A DNA stretch of 64,000 bases, taken from assembly GCA_029582265.1 (NCBI GenBank), contig CM055817.1, positions 60,327,152 through 60,391,151 on the forward strand, read 5' to 3'. Below the pieces are notes generated by a model. That model was not told the DNA's origin. It worked only from the letters and a program-made list of their open reading frames with translations, and searched no databases. This stretch comes from Zoroaster sp. YZ-2022. Lineage: Eukaryota; Echinodermata; Asteroidea; Forcipulatida; Zoroasteridae. Each line of letters starts with the position of its first letter. Positions within the stretch are counted from its first letter, which is position 1. Both the position numbers and the translations under genes were made by a program. Positions 56,165-64,000 of this stretch are shown piece after piece.

Positions 56165-56700
56165 GGTGTTCGAGCGCGCAGTGCGAACACCTATTGTTTT
56201 GTACTGTTTTTTTTTTTACTTCTTCTCAGTGGCGCTTTGTCCGGTAACAAAGGCCTTCCTGCTAAGCATATACAGCCTTCAAACTTAACACATAAACAGA
56301 ACATATCAAGCAGACGAAACCGTGTTCTGTGACGTCATGATTACGTCATCAAGTGTCGAATTACGCTAAATCAAAGTTTAATATTTCAAAAAATATATCT
56401 CATGAACCACAAAAGATATTTTCACAATCTTTGCATCATCTGAAAGATCTTGAATTATGTAATTTTCATTTTTAGACGTGACCCAATCTGACCTTTCCTT
56501 CCGGTCAAAACCGGAAGTTGAAAATTTCAAAATTTCAAAAATCATATCTCATAAACCATAGAAGATATTTTCACAATCTTTTATCATCTTAAAGATCTTG
56601 AACTATGTCACATTTCGTTTTGAGACGTGACCCCAATCTGACCTTTCCTTCCGGTCGAAACCGGAAGGTTAAGGAAACAATATGCTGAATTACTATTCCC
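56165..56700. repeat. dispersed repeat with terminal hairpin and internal duplication
   Basis: Begins with a hairpin (ggtgttcg...cgaacacc, 56165-56191). Two tandem copies of about 135-145 bp follow (56380-56515 and 56520-56668), each with aagatattttcacaatctt, gatcttgaa and tgacctttccttccggtc. No frame. Probably a non-autonomous transposon of unknown class. Confidence 0.55.
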
Positions 56701-56779
56701 TGTATGTACGAATTGCCCATATCGCGTGTGCACAGAATACGTACACACAGCAATATACGGAGTTTAATATTGGCCTATA

Positions 56780-57133
56780 ACGTAAAGGCTTTGTCACAGG
56801 GGCAATTTCGGGCAATTTTCAGGCAATAAAAGTTGCTGGCAATGAAATTGCTCGGAGATTGCCCTATGTGGCATTTCATGCAATCCAGTGGCAATGAGTA
56901 GACTGGCTTTCTACTTTGAGTCACTCTGTCGAGGCAATCTCCAATCACATTGCGTATCAGTGATAACGTGACATTTTATCACAAGCAAACATTTTCAGCG
57001 GCGCCATTTAATCCCTGTTTTACGATGAAAAAATACTGAGGAATTTTGCCGTTCTTTTAACTCCAAAGCAAAATACAAGAAAATAAAATGGGTTACCGAG
57101 AAAGAGGAAAATATAATTGCATTATTAAGAGGT
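56780..57133 (+). other. ggcaat-rich block followed by a possible SANT/Myb-like fragment
   Basis: 56800-56890 has several gggcaatt motifs in both orientations. One frame before a gtaagt donor at 57133 reads KWVTEKEENIIALLRG, suggestive of the first helix of a SANT/Myb-like domain as found in PIF/Harbinger-associated proteins. There is no full domain and no transposase nearby. Confidence 0.25.
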
Positions 57134-58190
57134 AAGTAGACATTATTTAGAGGTTTATTGGCCCAGAATGTGCGTTTGTACAAGTAGGCCTATCGTAGAC
57201 ATAATTATTGCCACAATCCAATGGAGGTTCGTGACGGACGAAACTGTTGTACTGCATCTATTTCGTAAAAACTATATTGAGTCTACTCTTTCCCTTTTTG
57301 CAGTGTACCTACATGATTTTAAGTTTGCATTTTAACTAAGGATAATGACTGAGCATGGATAGATGCTATATTGTCCAGAAAAAGTTTAAAACTGTGCCAT
57401 GCAGTCAAAGTCAAAAGAGCATCGTTGGAAAATACTTCATTGTGTAACTCCTGCCTACATACATGTACAGTACATGTATGCAAATCCATGTAAATATATA
57501 CATGTTCGTGTGTTGTTGTCTCTTCTGCAATTCTGCATGTTCTTCGTGTCAGTGAAATATATCCCTAACTCAACCTAAAGAGATGCTTTTACTTGATTAG
57601 TCTGCTAGTAGTAGCCACAAAATTGTCATAGGGGCACCTGTTTTTCTGAGCTAGTTACATTTGTTGTTTTGTTATTATTAAGCATAAAAAGTCTGTCCTC
57701 TATGTTTAAAGAAAGGTCAGGTCAAAAGATGAAGAGCCTGCATAAAAAAAAGAAAACTAATATATAAAGAAAAAGCTGCAGAGGGATGAGTTAATATGAG
57801 TTTTGTTAATTGGAAAATAAACATGCAGGTGTGTTGGTGGACAACATGTGTACACCAAAATTCAGGATGGAAGATGCAAATGGGGTGGGGTGATGAAGGT
57901 TGTTCTTGCAATTATAGAGGGCATTCTCTTACTGGAGTAATACATGTTGGCCTTTCCCCATTCAGAATTTATTTTTTCACAGAATCATTTGAACATTTCT
58001 TTATATTTTGTATTTTAGCTCTCCAGTATGCTGAGTAATTGGAATTAGATGCAATGGCTGGCATCAGTGAGAATCAGTTCAACAGCCTAGAAAGCATCTA
58101 AAACACAAGCCCCAAGGTAACCAAAATAAATCTGTGGTACAATTATTGTAATGTGTGTGTGTGTACTTAATATTCATTGTGGGGTACCAA
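57134..58190. other. non-coding stretch, nothing recognised
   Basis: No supported exon or repeat family. Short ORFs here are not accompanied by recognisable protein text. Confidence 0.4.
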
Positions 58191-58620
58191 ACACAATGGA
58201 ACAATGGTACCCCACAGGAGAATCTATAGAAATTCTGAACCCCACTGGAGAATTCCTATAGAAAAGGGGATAATAGAACGAACAAAGGAATACCCCACTT
58301 GTCAGCATATGTGAGAGTGAGTAGGCAGATCATTCACTCTGTGGACCTGAGAACAAAAGATGTCCACAGAACGCCGGATATTTTCCCATCTGTGGACTCT
58401 GCACATGTCCACAGAAGGATTTTTGTCTTTTAAAAGTAGAATATCTCTGAAATTACTGATTTGTCTAGGCAGGTTCTTTGACTTAAATCGAAGGATATTA
58501 TTAATTAAAAGGGAAAATAGAACGAAACCGCTCTCAAAACACTCTTCTGTGTGAAATGGAATGATTTTAAGAATTCCTATCCTTAAGTACACAGGAGGAG
58601 AACAAAGAATGTCCACAGAG
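58190..58620. other. non-coding stretch with short internal repeats
   Basis: gtaccccac and gtccacag motifs recur several times in both orientations, including gaacaaa-gatgtccacag near 58350 and 58600. Possibly an old inverted-repeat element. Confidence 0.35.
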
Positions 58621-58636
58621 TGAACGGGCCGCTAAG

Positions 58637-58689
<53 letters not shown>
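58637..58689. repeat. (GT)n microsatellite, about 26 units
   Basis: 53 bases of perfect GT dinucleotide repeat. Confidence 0.98.
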
Positions 58690-58690
<1 letters not shown>

Positions 58691-58827
58691 ATGATTGCAT
58701 TCCTCCTGACTGCCCTATGATCCACTCCACATGACCCCACCAACCTACATTGAAGATTGTGATTTTTATTTTCAAAAAGCAATTCTTTTAAAACTTTATC
58801 CACAATGTTGTATTCTTTCCCAGTGAA

Positions 58828-58975
58828 AACAGGTCAACTCGTATGCGTGCCAACTCGTACTTTTACCAACTCGTACTCATTTTAGTCAACTCGACCCATA
58901 CAAATATTTATTACTGAATATTTACTGGCATGTGTATGGGGTTGACATCCGGTGGAGTACGAGTTGGTAGAATAC
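58828..58975. mobile_element. hairpin MITE-like element with caactcgta motifs
   Basis: Three direct ccaactcgta motifs at the left end and a complementary gtacgagttgg near 58950 bound about 150 bases. No coding potential. Confidence 0.5.
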
Positions 58976-59907
58976 GTTAATTTAGCTACACTATAGTGTC
59001 TGTAGTTCCTCATAATACTAGTAGTGCTTATGTCTTGTGTGGTGATGGCTGCATTGCAGTTTACTTGATACTAGCAATTTTTTCACAGTTAAGTAGATCA
59101 GAAACAAATATCAGCACCTTTATTGAGATAATGAAACAGTCACATCATGGAGGAAGGAAGACGTCACATGTAACTTTCTATTCCATTGTAAAACCTAACT
59201 TAAAGGCATTGTTCTTGAAGGGATCATTTTTCTAAAGTTGCATAATTTTTCTGAAGTTACATCAATCCATCATCCTGATAGTAACATATGAGGGCATTCT
59301 AAGTTATGTGTGTTTGTTAGCATGACCCATTATTCTTCGTCCTCTTTTGAAAACATTTAATATTGTTTTTACATGATTCGTTTATATTTCAGATCAACGG
59401 TATCCATTTATGCTACTGCTACAAGGTGTGTCAGAGTCTGTGTAACTTTGTGATCCAATGGCCAGCATTTGAAGTTTATTTATTCATCAAAGGAGTTAAT
59501 GTGCATGATTCAAATTATTTTATATGGACTTATCCTATCTGTGGCAGTCTTTACCTCAAGGAATTGTTTTTCAGGACCTCAAGACACATCTAGGTCTTTC
59601 TAGGAATTTCTTTAACATGTTAGAACAAAAATAGTTGAGGAATTTTATTATTTTTTTGACTGGACCCAAAACATCCTCACAAATGTAGTTATTAAGCAAT
59701 ATCTGTTGGTGATCTAGTAAAATGTATATTGCCGAGCAGTGAATCCTAGTTGGGCCATATAAACATAGTAAGCATACCCCAATCTTCATTGCATGGGTAC
59801 AGCCTTGGAATACCTTTTACCAGATCACCCAATTAAAGTTCCTATTTATTTGTATGCTCGCATGGGATAGTACTGACCATCAATCCCATAAACAATTGGT
59901 TAAACAG
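58976..59907. other. non-coding stretch, nothing recognised
   Basis: Contains a 76-codon ORF (59363-59593) after a tttcag, but no recognisable domain; not called. Confidence 0.4.
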
Positions 59908-60123
59908 ACAGTATCGTCACGATGAGAGCAGATTCTTCACAAACAGGGCATGGAATTTGGTGTCCTGTTTAAGACGAACATAGTGACTGAAAATTACTGG
60001 CCTCATTTATGCAGCAGCAATGCGAATATGACCTTATCATGTGAGTATTATTTTCAGTCACTGAGTTAAACTGGAACCTGAACTCTGATTCCATGCCCTG
60101 TTGATCGTGAAGATATTGCCACC
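59908..60123. mobile_element. hairpin MITE-like element
   Basis: aacagggcatggaat near 59951 is the complement of attccatgccctgtt near 60090, and inner tagtgactgaaaat pairs with attttcagtcact. About 215 bp in all, non-coding. Confidence 0.65.
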
Positions 60124-60299
60124 TTTAATTAAACAATAACTTAAAATGACTATTTATGAAAATATATTTTCAACAGTTAATGACAAATAAATATACATGT
60201 AACAATCAGAAGATCATTTCAGTATTGTTTGTTTCTATTTTACAGTTATCCTTCAAATTACATTGTGTTGTCTCTTCCCTATAAGTATTGTTTTAAAAA

Positions 60300-62308
<2,009 letters not shown>

Positions 62309-62658
62309 TGTATACTTTTTATTTCAAGCACTGTGTAGAAATGGTCTGGTCGAAATAAATGGTGATGATACAACAATGATTTCAACACCACACTTGCTGC
62401 TATCGTATCCTGCAAGCACTCAGTGTCACTGGCTGGTGGTGGCAGAAGTGGGATACCATGTGGTTGTGCTTTCATTGAGTTTCATCTACGATACAACAAT
62501 TATCTGGATAATATTGAAACGGACGCATGTTTCAAAATTCATATTTGACGCTTAATGGGTGGCAGGTTTGCTGTTGTTTTCCTCAACAAAATGCGAACAA
62601 TTCTACATGCTTCTGCAATATTTTGTTTTAAAAATATTTTCTTTATGATTGTTTTCAG
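62309..62658. other. non-coding stretch, nothing recognised
   Basis: No exon or repeat recognised before the candidate exon. Confidence 0.4.
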
Positions 62659-62773
62659 ACGTCATCCACTGAAAATCGCCTCGACACAAAACGAACTGTT
62701 TATGATTTTCAGATCAAAATTTTTGAAATAAAGGAGAAAGTGATTCAACTTGATGTTAAACAGATGCGGGAAG
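62659..62773 (+). CDS. candidate internal exon, phase 0 to 1
   Basis: 115 nt between gattgttttcag and gtaaat, open in one frame: TSSTENRLDTKRTVYDF, then QIKIFEIKEKVIQLDVKQM. The second half is helical and charged with heptad-like hydrophobics. Its entry phase (0) does not match the phase 1 exit of LDLa-9, so it would need another exon between or belong to another gene. No family recognised. Confidence 0.35.
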
Positions 62774-63923
62774 GTAAATTTGTTTGTGGATTTGTTTACG
62801 ACAACAATACAAACCAATATTTCAAGATAAAACATTAGTATTTCATTAAATGAAATAAATTAAAATTTGAATTTTAATATAAAACTGATGATGTTATCAG
62901 TCTTCTCAAGAAATAAATTTGTCTCAGAGGCAGTTATTTTTGAGAGCGCAGAAATCATTGTCAATATCTTGATAGGAAAGATAATGAATAAGGAATTGTT
63001 GCATTTTTTCTCTGTTTATCCATTCGCGACACAATAAGCTGAATCGTTCTGGGTTAGGTTAATGTATGTTTGATTCAAAGTATGAAGAGTACTCTTACAA
63101 GCAAAGTTTTGTCATCATACATAAATAAACCAAATCATTGTTTATCACTCGAAGCAAGAATTCCATCAATTAAAGTATAATCGCGGTACCCGTTGCTATA
63201 GAAACCTTGCCGGCCTATCGTCATCGGGCAAGGTTGGGTTCGAAACCCGCCAGAGTACAATCCAGAGTACAATTTTTTGACCCTCTGACCGACCGACTGA
63301 GTGGGTTGGCTGAAAAATTCCGCTCATATATCGTGATTTTATATGTTTGCTTAATGTTTCTTAAATCGATGTACTGTATTTTTGATATGATATTGTTATA
63401 TTTTAGCGGATTTTTACCTTTGATACTTCTCATAATAATCAAGATGACAGGAGAGTCTGTGGGCTATTACACTCCAGTGTATATCATTCATACATTCCTG
63501 GGCATACATTGTAGGCCCACCTGGTATTGAACTGGAGTTATTATTACGCTCCAGAAGCTTTCCGTCGCGAAAATTGTTAATGTTATTGATGTCTTTTTTC
63601 ACTAAGTATTGTACATTTTGTCTGAGACTGAATAGGTATTTTTAGATTTAGTCTCCGGATTTTGTGTAGTAATTGATTCTGGTCGCCATTTTGTATTTTT
63701 ACGGTGAGGCTCCTCTGCCTTATTTGATGCTGGTTCAATATTGTTGTCCCTATGTGCAGTTGTCTTTTGGTGTATTTTGTGCAGTATTTGGATCTCTGGT
63801 CACCATTTTGTATTTTTGGAGGCCTCTTTTTGGTTTTTGTTGATGTTTTGATGTCTTTTAACTAAGAAGATACCAAGCAGGCCTGCTGTGCATTTTTTTG
63901 TCCTCCATTTGATTCTCTTCTGG
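62774..63923. other. non-coding stretch with a hairpin and a degenerate tandem repeat
   Basis: aaccttgcc and ggcaaggtt form a 9-bp stem near 63206-63238, followed by a B-box-like gggttcgaaac. Two related segments with gtcgccattttgtattttt-like text lie at about 63650-63725 and 63770-63840. No exon recognised. Confidence 0.45.
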
Positions 63924-64000
63924 NNNNNNNNNNNNNNNNNNNNNNNNNNNNNNNNNNNNNNNNNNNNNNNNNNNNNNNNNNNNNNNNNNNNNNNNNNNNN
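63924..64000. other. assembly gap (Ns) to the window end
   Basis: Undetermined bases from 63924 on. Confidence 0.99.

Noticed and set aside
59363..59593. 76-codon ORF after a possible acceptor
   Set aside because: No donor, domain or codon pattern supports it.

Overview
This is a repeat-rich, A+T-rich animal genome window containing the middle of one large modular gene. Its type II introns, dispersed LINE, BEL/Pao, Gypsy and Penelope-like elements, MITEs, microsatellites and CUB/LDLa exons are all metazoan. The transposon mix (CR1/L2-like LINEs, Tx1/L1-like LINEs, Penelope-like elements, BEL/Pao, a foldback element with subrepeats) fits a marine invertebrate deuterostome such as a hemichordate, echinoderm or lancelet. 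The species cannot be proved from the window. There is one 500-base assembly gap (16892-17391) and the window ends in Ns.

Layout: 1-3288 is the 3' part of a BEL/Pao retrotransposon with its 3' LTR. 3330-12800 is repeat country: two copies of a dispersed repeat, a 4.1-kb foldback element (5113-9258) carrying a 23-copy 51-bp minisatellite, a LINE fragment and a CXC-domain fragment, a possible signal-peptide exon on the minus strand (11989-11926), and a hairpin MITE. 13144-16450 is a Penelope-like element framed by about 105-bp direct repeats.

17800-55842 (+) is the only clear host gene: an LDLa exon, then seven copies of a cassette of three phase 1-1 exons (a CUB-like exon, usually 444 nt, and two 111-nt LDLa exons), then a divergent CUB exon and two more LDLa exons. 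The cassette repeats about every 2.1 kb. It would encode an extracellular or membrane receptor-like protein. Both the true start and the 3' end lie outside what can be identified.

The gene's introns are heavily invaded. The (TTTA)n tract of one intron holds two head-to-tail Tx1/L1-type LINEs (19843-30635). The intron after the seventh cassette holds a Penelope-like element (43808-53996) that was itself broken by a CR1/L2-like LINE (45206-46901) and by a CACTG-ended DNA transposon (47118-53498), which in turn received a Gypsy LTR element (47518-52218). The flanking frames and short target duplications let this nesting be read directly.

After 55842 the window holds small inverted-repeat elements, a decayed CR1/L2-like LINE ending in a long (TTA)n tail and containing a perfect 50-bp palindrome, and one possible further exon (62659-62773).
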